A stretch of DNA of 58,139 nt from Micromonospora sp. CB01531. GTDB taxonomy: Bacteria > Actinomycetota > Actinomycetes > Mycobacteriales > Micromonosporaceae. The position numbers and the translations under genes were made by a program. The notes beneath the pieces are model-generated. The model was given only the letters and a program-made list of their open reading frames with translations, was not told the origin of the DNA and ran no database searches. The stretch lies in assembly GCF_001905095.1 (NCBI RefSeq), contig NZ_LWLS01000090.1, positions 1-58,139 of the forward strand, given 5' to 3'. Positions 36,635 to 44,318 of the stretch are shown one piece after another (positions within the stretch are counted from its first letter, which is position 1; every line of letters starts with the position of its first letter).

Positions 36635-37429
36635 CTGAATAGCCTTTCTCTGGCTATGCGGGCTAAGGGGAGGGTGGGGGAACCACTCCCCACCCCCTTC
36701 TCCCAGCTCGCTGCCCTAAGAGCGTTCGCCAGGCGAGGCCAGATGGGTTTGACTGCTGCTGCGAGTGGTGGTGGCAAGACTGCCTTCTGGTGTCACTGGG
36801 TCATGAACGGTCGGTACGACGACATCTATCCAATTCCGACGCTGTATTTCTCGTCCGACTCTGATACGGCAACGGTTGGAGTTCGGACGGCTCAGGGGGT
36901 ATTTGGTTGCACTCAGGATGAGGCAGAGAAAAGGCTAGCGGAGCCGGGGGGCTGGGAAGCATTCCACGAGGCCACAGAGCATGTGTGGTGGGATTTCCAG
37001 GTGGCTCCGACGCTAGAGCACATGAACGAGGAGATCGAGGCGTACGCCATTGCCAACGGGGAGTATCCACACCTGATTGTGGTCGACAACCTCATGGATG
37101 TCGACTCGGGCTACGGAGCGGACGAAGGCAGCAATCAGCGTGAGGCTCTTCTCTGGGGGGCGAGCAAAGCTCGTGAGACAGGGGCTCATGTGCATTTCCT
37201 TCATCACGTAACCGGAGAAAATGTCAACGGGGATAGACCGATCGGCAAGCGTGACATCCTAAACAAAGTCGACAAGCGCCCCCGAATTATTTATACGGCA
37301 TGGCAGGACCCTGAGATGCCAGGATACCTGCAATTGTCAGTCATCAAGAATTCAAACGGTAGTGCGAAGAGCGATGGGAGTCTCTACGTATCTATCCCCT
37401 GGCTTCCGGAGCGCGCTTGGATGGGCTAA
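36635..37429 (+). CDS. DnaB-like replicative helicase (RecA-fold ATPase)
   Basis: About 264 residues if it starts at CTG 36635 (GAGGAG lies 7 bases upstream), or 257 from ATG 36656, which has no ribosome site. Walker A is AAASGGGKT (about 41-49), Walker B-like HLIVVDNLMDVDSG, and a sensor-like HFLHHVTGE. It matches the C-terminal motor domain of DnaB-type helicases without the N-terminal primase-binding domain. It would unwind the fork for the DnaE polymerase. The CTG lies in a CTGAATA sequence like the start-associated element. Confidence 0.88.
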   Translation: MNSLSLAMRAKGRVGEPLPTPFSQLAALRAFARRGQMGLTAAASGGGKTAFWCHWVMNGRYDDIYPIPTLYFSSDSDTATVGVRTAQGVFGCTQDEAEKRLAEPGGWEAFHEATEHVWWDFQVAPTLEHMNEEIEAYAIANGEYPHLIVVDNLMDVDSGYGADEGSNQREALLWGASKARETGAHVHFLHHVTGENVNGDRPIGKRDILNKVDKRPRIIYTAWQDPEMPGYLQLSVIKNSNGSAKSDGSLYVSIPWLPERAWMG

Positions 37430-37851
37430 AGAGATGTAGTCGATGCAAAGTCGAGAAGTCGCTAGATGAATTCTCGCCAGATCGTAGGCACAGTACGGGA
37501 AAACAGAGTCACTGTAGGCCCTGCAAGCGTGAGGGTATGCGGGAATGGCGAAAGAACAATCCCGAACGAGCACGGGAGACTCAACGTCGCAAGCACCTCA
37601 AGATGAAGTATGGCTTGACCCTTGAGGAGTATGAGCAGATGGCAGATGAGCAGGATGGCAAGTGTTATCTGTGTGGCACCTCTGAGCCAGGAGGTTGGGT
37701 GAAGTGCGACATGCGGATTGATCATTGCCACAGATCCGGGAAGGTGCGGAAACTTCTGTGTAACCGCTGCAATCTCGTGCTGGGGCTTTGTGATGACGAT
37801 ATAGAGCTTTTTCGTGCGATGGCTGATTACGTGGAGGTCTTCAGTGGCTAA
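37417..37851 (+). CDS. Endonuclease VII-type HNH endonuclease
   Basis: This 144-residue protein with TTG 37417 inside the helicase's last codons has N-terminal zinc pair (RCSRCKVEKSLDEFS, CRPCK), then CYLCGTSEPGGWVKCDMRIDHCHRSGKVRKLLCNRCNLVLGL, the endonuclease VII core (DHCH, CNxCN). It shares this design with the genes at 1127, 41543 and 42386. Likely a homing element that uses the helicase 3' end. Confidence 0.88.
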   Translation: MDGLKRCSRCKVEKSLDEFSPDRRHSTGKQSHCRPCKREGMREWRKNNPERARETQRRKHLKMKYGLTLEEYEQMADEQDGKCYLCGTSEPGGWVKCDMRIDHCHRSGKVRKLLCNRCNLVLGLCDDDIELFRAMADYVEVFSG

Positions 37852-38071
37852 ACCTGACCAACGTGAACTGAAATTCCTGGCAGACAGGTTCATTGAGAAG
37901 GTTTGGCAGGGCGACGAGGGAAAACGTGGGCTGGCTACCCAGGTCGCGGGGGTTGCTTTGGCTGCCATTCAGGACTTCACGGAGACGCTGTACATGGAGA
38001 CTGCCGACGAGTTCACGGGGGCTGAACTCCGGCGCAGATGGTTGGAGAGCAATGGGCACCTGGGGGAGTGA
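37844..38071 (+). CDS. Small unknown protein
   Basis: This 75-residue helical protein starts at GTG 37844 (MAKPDQRELKFLADRFIEKVWQGDEG...). It overlaps HNH stop and next start. Function unknown. Confidence 0.65.
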   Translation: MAKPDQRELKFLADRFIEKVWQGDEGKRGLATQVAGVALAAIQDFTETLYMETADEFTGAELRRRWLESNGHLGE

Positions 38072-38516
38072 TCCTGACGTAGCGCTGTTCGTCGGTGGTC
38101 CGAAGGACGGTCTGATCGAGAGCATCAAGGGCAACCGGAGTCAGCGGTATGTGATCCGGCAAGATTTTCAGGTCTGGTCTTTTACTGATCCTGGTCCGAT
38201 CGGCCGGGCCAATTACCGCTACGGCCACTACGAACCGGCTAAGACATGGTGTGACGGCAAGGTCTACACGGTCATGGCGGACAAGCAGAGGATCACTCTT
38301 CAGGAGATCTCTGATCGGGTAGTCCGCGAGGTTGCCCAGCAACATTGGACTCTCGGCATCACTACCGCTCAGCAACAGCGGGCAGCTTGGGGCTTGACTG
38401 TCGATGACCTGAAGAAGTTCATGGACGATCTCTTCCCGCCTCCGGATACCCGGAACGACGAAGAAAAGCTCTCCTGGCTGACAGAGAAGACCCCTGGGAA
38501 GAGGGAGTTCTTGTGA
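38052..38516 (+). CDS. Unknown protein
   Basis: This 154-residue protein starts at ATG 38052 (MGTWGSDPDVALFVGGPKDGLIESIKGN...). It has 'LFVGGPKDG', a start typical of a small actinophage family, and a helical C-terminal half (ITLQEISDRVVREVAQQHW). No function assigned. Confidence 0.7.
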   Translation: MGTWGSDPDVALFVGGPKDGLIESIKGNRSQRYVIRQDFQVWSFTDPGPIGRANYRYGHYEPAKTWCDGKVYTVMADKQRITLQEISDRVVREVAQQHWTLGITTAQQQRAAWGLTVDDLKKFMDDLFPPPDTRNDEEKLSWLTEKTPGKREFL

Positions 38517-38695
38517 ACGACTGGATCGGACTCAAGGGCTACTGGCTGGCTGACAACGAGTATTGCGAGATCGTAGGCGTCATTGATGAGTTCAGGGGGC
38601 TCTACGAGTTTGAGTCTCTTGAAGAGGAGTCAATTACGGATGGCCGCACTGCTGTCTGGATCGGTTGCATTGACGAATTCTCTCCGGAGTGCTGA
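38513..38695 (+). CDS. Small acidic protein
   Basis: This 60-residue protein with GTG start (MNDWIGLKGYWLADNEYCEIVGVIDEF...) is acidic and beta-rich. Adjacent to the first member of the paralogous family. Function unknown. Confidence 0.65.
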   Translation: MNDWIGLKGYWLADNEYCEIVGVIDEFRGLYEFESLEEESITDGRTAVWIGCIDEFSPEC

Positions 38696-39040
38696 ATGGA
38701 CAAGCTGACCGTTGATGAGGTTGAGGCTCTTCTTCTGGAGCACCGATTCGAGTGGCAGGAGGAGTGCGACGAGGAGACCGGCTGGTACGACTGGGATGAA
38801 GAGGCCGGCTCCGAGAAGAAGCCGAACACCTTCGAGGTTGTTGGCCTTGGTGAGGTGAAGGTCTGGAACTACGACTTCCACGGCATCGACACCAACGAGG
38901 CGTGGCTGATGTTCGAGGTTGATGGCCGCACCTTCCGCCAGACGGGTCAGTGGGTGAGCTTCGCGGGAATGTACTGGGACGGAGATTTCACTGAGGTGAA
39001 GCCGGTCCAGAAGGTCTACGTGGACTACGAGGAGATGTAG
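38696..39040 (+). CDS. Paralogous family member 1 (EVKP motif)
   Basis: This 114-residue acidic protein begins MDKLTVDEVEALLLEHRFEWQEE. Its C-terminus (FEVDGRTFRQTGQWVSFAGMYWDGDFTEVKPVQKVYVDY) aligns with those of the genes at 39817, 40172 and 41192: a strand, F-[RK]-x(2)-G, S-[FY]-x-G-x-x-WDG, then EVKP and a terminal VY strand. A GLGEVKVWNYDF segment precedes it. Function unknown. Confidence 0.75.
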   Translation: MDKLTVDEVEALLLEHRFEWQEECDEETGWYDWDEEAGSEKKPNTFEVVGLGEVKVWNYDFHGIDTNEAWLMFEVDGRTFRQTGQWVSFAGMYWDGDFTEVKPVQKVYVDYEEM

Positions 39041-39043
39041 GCA

Positions 39044-39820
39044 ATGCGGATCGTCATTGGCTCGACGGCAATCAAACACCACTTCGAGGATTTTCCCCGA
39101 GAGCCTAAGGACTACGACGTCTTCTCGGATGAGCCTGCACTGTCCGGCTCAGACTCCTTCTGGCACCCAAAGATGGAGGATTACGCCTGGGCCGATTCGG
39201 TTGTAGCTACCCCCGATGAGCTTTACACGATCAAGCTCAGCCACGCTTTCTGGGAGCTGCCCAACGGTAGTTGGAATAAGCACATGGCAGATCTGATGTT
39301 CCTCAGGCACAAGGGCTGCCAGGTCATCGAGCCGCTTTACAAGCTCCTCTACGAGATCTGGACCGAGAAGCACGGCTCCAAAAAGATGGACCTCACCAAG
39401 GAGGCTGAGGACTTCTTCAAGGATGCAGTGAAGCGGAAGTACGACCACGATTCGCTGCACTACTCCGTGGCGTACACGCCTGGTAAGCCTTGGTACGAGG
39501 TGTTCCTGAAGCCTGGTCATTCCGTCGACATGGATATGAAGCTGGTATGGGAGGCACCTTTCGAGGTTCAGGTAGCACTATTCCGCGAAGAGGTGTACGC
39601 AACCGCTCTTGAGCGGATTGTGATTCCTCGGAACTACAACGTCAGTCCTGGGTTTGCGTACCACTGGGCTCTTCGTCGGACCATCACCAGTCTCACCAGG
39701 GGGAGAAGTGCTCGTTTCATTGCTGAGAATTACGCCCTATTTCACCGACCCGACCACGATTACGTGGCTCATCATCTTGCTAACCGAGCTTTTCTGATCC
39801 CGCTGGAGGACGAGAAGTGA
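39044..39820 (+). CDS. Nucleotidyltransferase-like protein (DUF7275-like)
   Basis: This 258-residue protein begins MRIVIGSTAIKHHFEDFPREPKDYDVFSDEP. GS-TA-IKHH ... KDYDVFSD resembles the GS-x10-DxD active site of nucleotidyltransferase-fold proteins. Then ELYTIKLSHAFWELPNGSWNKHMADLMFLRHKGC is typical of a phage family annotated as nucleotidyltransferase-like (e.g. DUF7275). Target unknown. It separates family members 1 and 2. Confidence 0.65.
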   Translation: MRIVIGSTAIKHHFEDFPREPKDYDVFSDEPALSGSDSFWHPKMEDYAWADSVVATPDELYTIKLSHAFWELPNGSWNKHMADLMFLRHKGCQVIEPLYKLLYEIWTEKHGSKKMDLTKEAEDFFKDAVKRKYDHDSLHYSVAYTPGKPWYEVFLKPGHSVDMDMKLVWEAPFEVQVALFREEVYATALERIVIPRNYNVSPGFAYHWALRRTITSLTRGRSARFIAENYALFHRPDHDYVAHHLANRAFLIPLEDEK

Positions 39821-40152
39821 ACTGCCCGACGTGCAACCAGGATGTTTCCGACCTCGCTACCCGCCTCAACAATGCTGCTGAGTGGTGGCTAGCCGAAGAT
39901 CTTCGGGTGGGTCAGACCCTTTGGGTCGCCGCTCTTGAGGACTTCATTGAGATGGTGGCCCGTCCGAAGGAGGGTGAGTACGACTCCTACGGGGAGGGTG
40001 TTGCCGAGGACGTCTTCATGGTGGTCAAGCTCGGTGACAAGCACTTCCGCAAGAACGGCTGGCGCTCGTCCTACGGCGGTACCGATTGGGATGGTGAGTG
40101 CCGCGAGGTGAAGCCTCAGCCTCGGACCATCACGGTTTACGACTACGCCTGA
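39817..40152 (+). CDS. Paralogous family member 2 (EVKP motif)
   Basis: This 111-residue protein with GTG start has an N-terminal CPTCNQDV zinc pair and the family C-terminus: FMVVKLGDKHFRKNGWRSSYGGTDWDGECREVKPQPRTITVYDY. It overlaps the stop of the nucleotidyltransferase-like gene. Function unknown. Confidence 0.75.
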   Translation: MNCPTCNQDVSDLATRLNNAAEWWLAEDLRVGQTLWVAALEDFIEMVARPKEGEYDSYGEGVAEDVFMVVKLGDKHFRKNGWRSSYGGTDWDGECREVKPQPRTITVYDYA

Positions 40153-40161
40153 CCCGAAAGG

Positions 40162-40174
40162 ACAACTGAATATG
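40162..40174 (+). repeat. Start-associated element
   Basis: ACAACTGAATATG ends in the ATG at 40172, preceded by AAAGG. Confidence 0.75.
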
Positions 40175-40588
40175 GGTACCCTGAAGAACTGCCCGTACTG
40201 CGATTCCGAGGTTTGGCCCGACAACCCGGTCTTTGTTGCGACGCTCCTTGAGAGGGAGCTGGACCGACAGTGGGGTAAGGCTGAGTCGGAGAGCGACTAC
40301 TACGGCTGGCCCGTTGGCAAGCGAATCGACCTCAAGGATGGTCTGACCGCTGAGGTTGTCGACAAGAAGATCAAGGTTGACCTCTCCGAGTTGGCCGATG
40401 GCACCTACTACGGCGATGGCCAACTCACCCAGGGAACGACTTTCCAGGTGTACGTAATCCTGAAGGTCGGGGAGAACTTCTACAAGAAGACTGGCGAGGG
40501 TGACTCGTACTCCGATATCACCTGGGCTGGCCCGGTGGTTCCCGTGAAGCCTCGGGAAGAGGTCCGGACTATCTACGTTTTTGAATAA
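40172..40588 (+). CDS. Paralogous family member 3 (EVKP motif)
   Basis: This 138-residue protein (MGTLKNCPYCDSEVWPDNPVFVATLLEREL...) has an N-terminal CPYC pair, like member 2, and the family C-terminus VILKVGENFYKKTGEGDSYSDITWAGPVVPVKPREEVRTIYVFE. The WDG is replaced by WAG. A start-associated element carries its ATG. The next HNH gene starts inside its last codons. Confidence 0.75.
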   Translation: MGTLKNCPYCDSEVWPDNPVFVATLLERELDRQWGKAESESDYYGWPVGKRIDLKDGLTAEVVDKKIKVDLSELADGTYYGDGQLTQGTTFQVYVILKVGENFYKKTGEGDSYSDITWAGPVVPVKPREEVRTIYVFE

Positions 40589-41072
40589 GCGTTGCATCAA
40601 ATGTAGTGCTGACAAACCCCTCACAGAATTCAAGAAGCGTTCCAGCTCCAAGGATGGCCTTCACTACTACTGTAGGGCATGCCACAAAGGGGTTAACGCC
40701 GGAGAGTGCGAAGTCTGTGGCAGTCCAACAAGTACTAAGAAAACTCGCAAGTGCCGAGAGTGCTATAGAGAGGGCTCGCGTGGCTACATTAATCAGGATG
40801 GCTACCGAGTCGTCTACAGGAAGGGCCATCCGAATGCCCGTGAAAACGGGCAGGGCCTAGAGCACACGTTCGTTATGTCGGACCATCTTGGGAGGCCCCT
40901 TTTGCCGCACGAGAACGTTCACCATAAGAACGGCGTGCGAGACGACAACCAGATCGAAAACCTCGAACTCTGGTCTACGTCCCAACCGGCTGGCCAACGG
41001 GTAGTTGACAAGGTCGCTTGGGCGAGAGAGATCCTTCGCCTTTATGAGTCCGAGCTAGACCGACTGAGGTGA
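40581..41072 (+). CDS. HNH endonuclease
   Basis: This 163-residue protein starts at TTG 40581 inside the TTTGAATAA end of family member 3. N-terminal zinc ribbon (CIKCSADKPLTEFKKRSSSKDG, CRACH, CEVCG, CREC), then the HNH core GHPNARENGQGLEHTFVMSDHLGRPLLPHENVHHKNGVRDDNQIENLELWS (HH...N...N). Likely homing endonuclease. A 16-bp terminator stem follows. Confidence 0.9.
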   Translation: MNKRCIKCSADKPLTEFKKRSSSKDGLHYYCRACHKGVNAGECEVCGSPTSTKKTRKCRECYREGSRGYINQDGYRVVYRKGHPNARENGQGLEHTFVMSDHLGRPLLPHENVHHKNGVRDDNQIENLELWSTSQPAGQRVVDKVAWAREILRLYESELDRLR

Positions 41073-41077
41073 CGAGG

Positions 41078-41122
41078 AGAGGGGACCATCCCAGCGTCGT
41101 CGACCTTGGGATGGTCCCCTCT
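41078..41122 (+). terminator. Strong 16-bp hairpin
   Basis: AGAGGGGACCATCCCA and TGGGATGGTCCCCTCT with a 13-base loop; only weak T content follows (ATCTGACC). Confidence 0.7.
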
Positions 41123-41191
41123 ATCTGACCGCACACATCGCGTGGGTTTACGGTCTCACGCACCCTATCACAACTTCATAAGGAGTACAGC

Positions 41192-41542
41192 GTGTCGTAC
41201 ACGGTTGCCGACGTTGACCGCGTAATGGAGGGGGACTTCGAGGCTCCCAGTCCTTCCGGTGCCTACACCATGACTCAGGATGACGGTTCGCTTTGGAGCC
41301 TCTTCAAGTATGAGGAGGTCAACAACGTCCCCACCGAGCTGGGTGTCATCAGTTACGTCGCTGACTATGGCGGCGAGGGCCAGGGCGAGCAGTACTGGGT
41401 TGTCGTGAAGGTCAAGGCCCACGACGGCACCGAGCGGTACTTCCGTCGTGATGGCTGGTACCAGTCCTACTCCGGTGGCGAGCTGGATGGTCCGACTGTT
41501 GAGGTAAAGCCGACCCAGAAGACTGTGACGGTCTACGAGTAA
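41192..41542 (+). CDS. Paralogous family member 4 (EVKP motif)
   Basis: This 116-residue protein with GTG start after AAGGAG has the family C-terminus VVVKVKAHDGTERYFRRDGWYQSYSGGELDGPTVEVKPTQKTVTVYE. It begins MSYTVADVDRVMEGDFEAPSPSG, without the zinc pair of members 2 and 3. The next HNH gene begins directly after its stop. Confidence 0.75.
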   Translation: MSYTVADVDRVMEGDFEAPSPSGAYTMTQDDGSLWSLFKYEEVNNVPTELGVISYVADYGGEGQGEQYWVVVKVKAHDGTERYFRRDGWYQSYSGGELDGPTVEVKPTQKTVTVYE

Positions 41543-41986
41543 GTGGCTGACTGCGTAACGTGCGGTGGCCTCCTGGTTGGCAGGCAGAAGAAGTATTGCA
41601 GCGATCCTGAATGCAAGAAGCTTGCCCCCCGGGAGGCCCACCTCCTAAAGACATACGGCATCTCCCTTGAAGACTGGGATGTCATCTGGGAATACCAGGG
41701 CAGGAAATGTGCGATCTGCGGTCGAGAACCCAAGATTAAGCCGGATGGCACCGAAGAGGTATTCCATCTCGACCACGAGCACGCCAAGGGCCAATCGGGG
41801 CCGATCAGAGGGATCGTCTGCCCCTATGACAACACCCGGACTATCGGCCGGCTGAAAAGCCACGAGAGGGCTCAGAGGCTTGCCGACTACCTCAGGGAGC
41901 CTCCGGCTACGAAAGCCCTGGGAAGGACCGTCATAGCCCCTGGAAGGCCCCCGAAGAAGCGGACACCGAGGAAGAGGAAGAAATGA
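41543..41986 (+). CDS. Endonuclease VII-type HNH endonuclease
   Basis: This 147-residue protein with GTG directly after the previous TAA has an N-terminal CVTCGGLLVGRQKKYCSDPEC and core CAICGREPKIKPDG ... FHLDHEHAKGQSGPIRGIVCPYDN (the usual CNxCN is replaced by CPYDN). Very basic tail (RPPKKRTPRKRKK). Likely a homing endonuclease. Confidence 0.85.
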   Translation: MADCVTCGGLLVGRQKKYCSDPECKKLAPREAHLLKTYGISLEDWDVIWEYQGRKCAICGREPKIKPDGTEEVFHLDHEHAKGQSGPIRGIVCPYDNTRTIGRLKSHERAQRLADYLREPPATKALGRTVIAPGRPPKKRTPRKRKK

Positions 41987-42147
41987 TCCCGATGCGGTTC
42001 TACCCAGATAGAACGCTCCGAATTGAGGTTCTTGACCTAAGCCCGGCATGGACGGAGCTGGGAATGTCGGAGTACTGCATTCGCCTGGTAAGCGGAGTCA
42101 TCGAGATCAAGCACTTTGACGACATCGAGTGGGAGAAGGACGAATGA
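41983..42147 (+). CDS. Small unknown protein
   Basis: This 54-residue frame, ATG overlapping the HNH stop (ATGA), reads MIPMRFYPDRTLRIEVLDLSPAW.... It is beta-rich and acidic and overlaps the next start (ATGA). Function unknown. Confidence 0.6.
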   Translation: MIPMRFYPDRTLRIEVLDLSPAWTELGMSEYCIRLVSGVIEIKHFDDIEWEKDE

Positions 42148-42377
42148 CTTGGAGATGCACTGGCGACTACCTTGGGTGTGGCCGACAGTTCACCGAAGAG
42201 GAGTTTGCTGGCTGGGACGTCCTTACTCAGAAAGAGTGCGAGATCTCTGGTCTGTGCGCCACGTGCCAAGACGTTGTTTTCGCTGACCCGGACGAGGAGT
42301 ATGAGGACGAAGTTCCTTGTGACTGCCTGGGGCTGGTTCATCGGAACGACTGCCCGAACTGGGAACTGCCTTTCTAG
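42144..42377 (+). CDS. Small Cys-rich protein
   Basis: This 77-residue protein (MTWRCTGDYLGCGRQFTEEEFAGWDVLTQKEC...) has Cys pairs C..C, CATCQD and PCDCLG...DCPNW, suggesting two zinc knuckles. Function unknown. Confidence 0.65.
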   Translation: MTWRCTGDYLGCGRQFTEEEFAGWDVLTQKECEISGLCATCQDVVFADPDEEYEDEVPCDCLGLVHRNDCPNWELPF

Positions 42378-42385
42378 GAGGTGCC

Positions 42386-42745
42386 TTGGGGAGGTATAAC
42401 GCCTCCAAAACGCATTGCAAGCGAGGCCACCCCCTCTCTGGTGACAACCTCTATCTTCAGCCCAACGGCAATCGTCGGTGCGTTGCTTGCGCCCGGCGGG
42501 GACAGAAAGAGGCCCGTGAGAAACGCAAGGTGATTCGCCCGTGCGATATTTGCGGCGTTACACCAGAGAAGAGATCTCTCTGCCAAGACCATGACCACCG
42601 ATGTTGCGAAGGCATCAAGGGTTGCGACGAATGCAAGAGGGGCTGGCTCTGCGGGAAATGCAATATGGCGCTGGGCCTGCTGCAAGACGACATAGCGATT
42701 TTGGAGGCGGCGATTGCCTATCTCCGAGGATATGGACTGGACTGA
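42386..42745 (+). CDS. Endonuclease VII-type HNH endonuclease
   Basis: This 119-residue protein with TTG start after TAGGAGG has a first zinc site (THCKRGHPLSGDNLYLQPNGNRRCVACARR) and core CDICGVTPEKRSLCQDHDHRCCEGIKGC ... WLCGKCNMALGLL. It overlaps the primase start by 14 bases. Likely a homing endonuclease associated with the primase gene. Confidence 0.88.
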   Translation: MGRYNASKTHCKRGHPLSGDNLYLQPNGNRRCVACARRGQKEAREKRKVIRPCDICGVTPEKRSLCQDHDHRCCEGIKGCDECKRGWLCGKCNMALGLLQDDIAILEAAIAYLRGYGLD

Positions 42746-43130
42746 GGTAACTCTAGCGCTCTTCGAGCGGTGGGGATTCGATCCGATCCCAGACAAGCTT
42801 GGGTGGTTCAGCATCAAGTGCCATTGGCACGGGGATAGGACTGCTTCGGGTCGAATCAACCTCGCCCTTGGGGCGTACAAGTGCCTCGCGTGCGACAGGC
42901 ACGGGGACCTATTCAAACTCACAATGGAGGAGGAGAAGCTTGACTTCCCTGGTGCCCAGCGATTCATTGAGGAGCGAGCTGGGGGACGCTATAAGCCAGT
43001 ATCAAAGCAACCTCCTGGCCCCCGAGGGAAAGGAGGTCCTCGAATACCTAACGGAGGAAAGGCATCTTTCGAGAGAGGCCGTGGATCACTTCAAGCTCGG
43101 GTACACAGGAGACTCCCCCCGACTGGGTGA
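42732..43130 (+). CDS. Primase zinc-binding part (CHC2-like)
   Basis: This 132-residue frame has a primase-type zinc finger: C30, H33, C51, C54 (CHWHGDRTASG..., KCLACDRHGDLFKLTMEEE), as in bacterial/phage DnaG N-termini. After about residue 88 (GRYKPVSKQ) the frame loses family resemblance, and the natural continuation (linker and Toprim) is in the +1 frame. Either the two are separate subunits or a frameshift joins them. The zinc part senses template and guides priming with the DnaB-like helicase. Confidence 0.8.
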   Translation: MDWTEVTLALFERWGFDPIPDKLGWFSIKCHWHGDRTASGRINLALGAYKCLACDRHGDLFKLTMEEEKLDFPGAQRFIEERAGGRYKPVSKQPPGPRGKGGPRIPNGGKASFERGRGSLQARVHRRLPPTG

Positions 43131-43584
43131 CCCTGCCAAGAGGATTTCGATTCCATACCTGAGCTGGTCTGGACCCACCCAGATTCGATTCAGGAGTCTC
43201 GACCCTAACCCGGGGATGTACAAGTACCTGGGCTCGAAGGGCCACGGCACGAGGCTGTATAACACGATCGCCCTTCGTAGCGATTCCCAGAGGGTGTACG
43301 TCACCGAAGGGGAAATTGACTGCATTACGGCGTGGATGGCAGGGCTTCCTTGTGTAGCCGTACCTGGGGCTGAGAACTGGAAGAAGAGCTATTGGCGACT
43401 CTTCCGCTACCGGGAAGTCGTCGTTCTTGCTGACTCTGGGGAAGCCGGCAAGAAGCTAGCTGTTGCCATCAGTTCTGATGTTGAGATGGCTAAGATTGTA
43501 ACGATGCCGGATGACGATGTGAACGACTTCTATTGTCGTTACGGCAGAGATGCACTACGCGAGTTCGTGGGGGCAGACAATTGA
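42940..43584 (+). CDS. Primase Toprim part
   Basis: About 214 residues if translation starts at TTG 42940, which has GGAGGAGGAG 5 bases upstream inside the zinc-part gene. It contains the primase linker (LTEERHLSREAVDHFKLGY), YVTEGEIDCITAWMAGLPCVAVPG (Toprim Glu, about 121-126) and VVVLADSGEAGKKLA. The usual DxD is DSG here, so the second Toprim Asp is lost, which may affect metal binding. A gap of one frame separates it from the zinc part. Confidence 0.8.
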   Translation: MTSLVPSDSLRSELGDAISQYQSNLLAPEGKEVLEYLTEERHLSREAVDHFKLGYTGDSPRLGDPAKRISIPYLSWSGPTQIRFRSLDPNPGMYKYLGSKGHGTRLYNTIALRSDSQRVYVTEGEIDCITAWMAGLPCVAVPGAENWKKSYWRLFRYREVVVLADSGEAGKKLAVAISSDVEMAKIVTMPDDDVNDFYCRYGRDALREFVGADN

Positions 43585-43588
43585 ATAA
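43577..43588 (+). repeat. Start-associated element containing a TTG start
   Basis: ACAATTGAATAA; it contains both the stop of the Toprim frame (TGA) and the apparent TTG start of the next gene. Confidence 0.65.
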
Positions 43589-43976
43589 TGAGCCGTGGTG
43601 GGTTGAGTATGATCGCAGGGCCAAGGAAGAGGCAGACTGGACCTCTCCTCAGTTCGAAGTCAAATCCTCTGGCCAGAGGGTATTCGCCTCTGGTGCGATG
43701 CGGGACTCCAACCCGGACAAGCCTCGGTACGACCTGATCGATCCTGGGTTCCTTCTTCGGCTCGCTGAGCATATGCGCAAGGGTGCTGAGCACTATGGCG
43801 AGCACAACTGGGTGAAGGGCATTCCCAGCTCGAACTACATGGCGAGCCTTCTCCGTCACGTAGAGGCGTACCGCCGGGGCGAGATGGATGAAGACCACCT
43901 TGCAGCAGCGGTCTTCAACATCATGGGGCTGATGCGGAATGAGGGGACTGAGTTTCATGACCTCTTCGAGTGGTAA
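43581..43976 (+). CDS. dATP/dGTP diphosphohydrolase-like protein (DUF5664)
   Basis: This 131-residue protein starts at TTG 43581 (MNNEPWWVEYDRRAKEEADW). The family region is FASGAMRDSNPDKPRYDLIDPGFLLRLAEHMRKGAEHYGEHNW ... SLLRHVEAYRRGEMDEDHLAAAVFNIMGLM, matching DUF5664, annotated as a dATP/dGTP diphosphohydrolase N-terminal domain. It probably trims the dNTP pool. No purZ-like gene is seen, so there is no support for 2-aminoadenine DNA. Confidence 0.85.
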   Translation: MNNEPWWVEYDRRAKEEADWTSPQFEVKSSGQRVFASGAMRDSNPDKPRYDLIDPGFLLRLAEHMRKGAEHYGEHNWVKGIPSSNYMASLLRHVEAYRRGEMDEDHLAAAVFNIMGLMRNEGTEFHDLFEW

Positions 43977-44307
43977 GCCGTGGAGTACGGCTTGGGTTCT
44001 GGATGAGGTCTCCTATGAGCGCCGCCGCCAGGACGCCAAGTGGGGCCGACCCTCACTCCCGGATGGCACTGGCCCGCATGTGAATACCGGCGGGACGAGA
44101 CACTTCGCCTACGAAGCTCGCTCTGCCCAGTTGGCTTGCGATGAAGCAGAAGCCGCCGGACGAAAGACTTGGCGGCACGTTCTTCTCGAAGAGGTCTTCG
44201 AGGCTCTTGCTGAGTCAGATCCGATCCGGCTTCGAGAGGAACTTATCCAAGTCGCTGCGGTAGCTGTTCAGTGGGTTGAGGACATTGACCGGAGGGCCGA
44301 TAACTGA
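43957..44307 (+). CDS. MazG-like nucleotide pyrophosphohydrolase
   Basis: This 116-residue protein (ATG 43957; 43939 is possible) has VLDEVSYERRRQDAKWG and HVLLEEVFEALAESDPIRLREELIQVAAVAVQWVEDI, the E-E..E-x2-D-like pattern of all-alpha NTP pyrophosphohydrolases. Similar proteins are widespread in Streptomyces and their phages. It overlaps the DUF5664 gene by 20 bases, forming a nucleotide-pool module. Role in clearing altered nucleotides or (p)ppGpp is inference. Confidence 0.8.
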   Translation: MTSSSGKPWSTAWVLDEVSYERRRQDAKWGRPSLPDGTGPHVNTGGTRHFAYEARSAQLACDEAEAAGRKTWRHVLLEEVFEALAESDPIRLREELIQVAAVAVQWVEDIDRRADN

Positions 44308-44318
44308 AGACGCTCTTA

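Noticed and set aside
43577..43588. Z-DNA (2-aminoadenine) synthesis locus around the DUF5664 gene
   Set aside because: No purZ-like or dATP-specific hydrolase gene was recognised nearby, and DUF5664 occurs without it.
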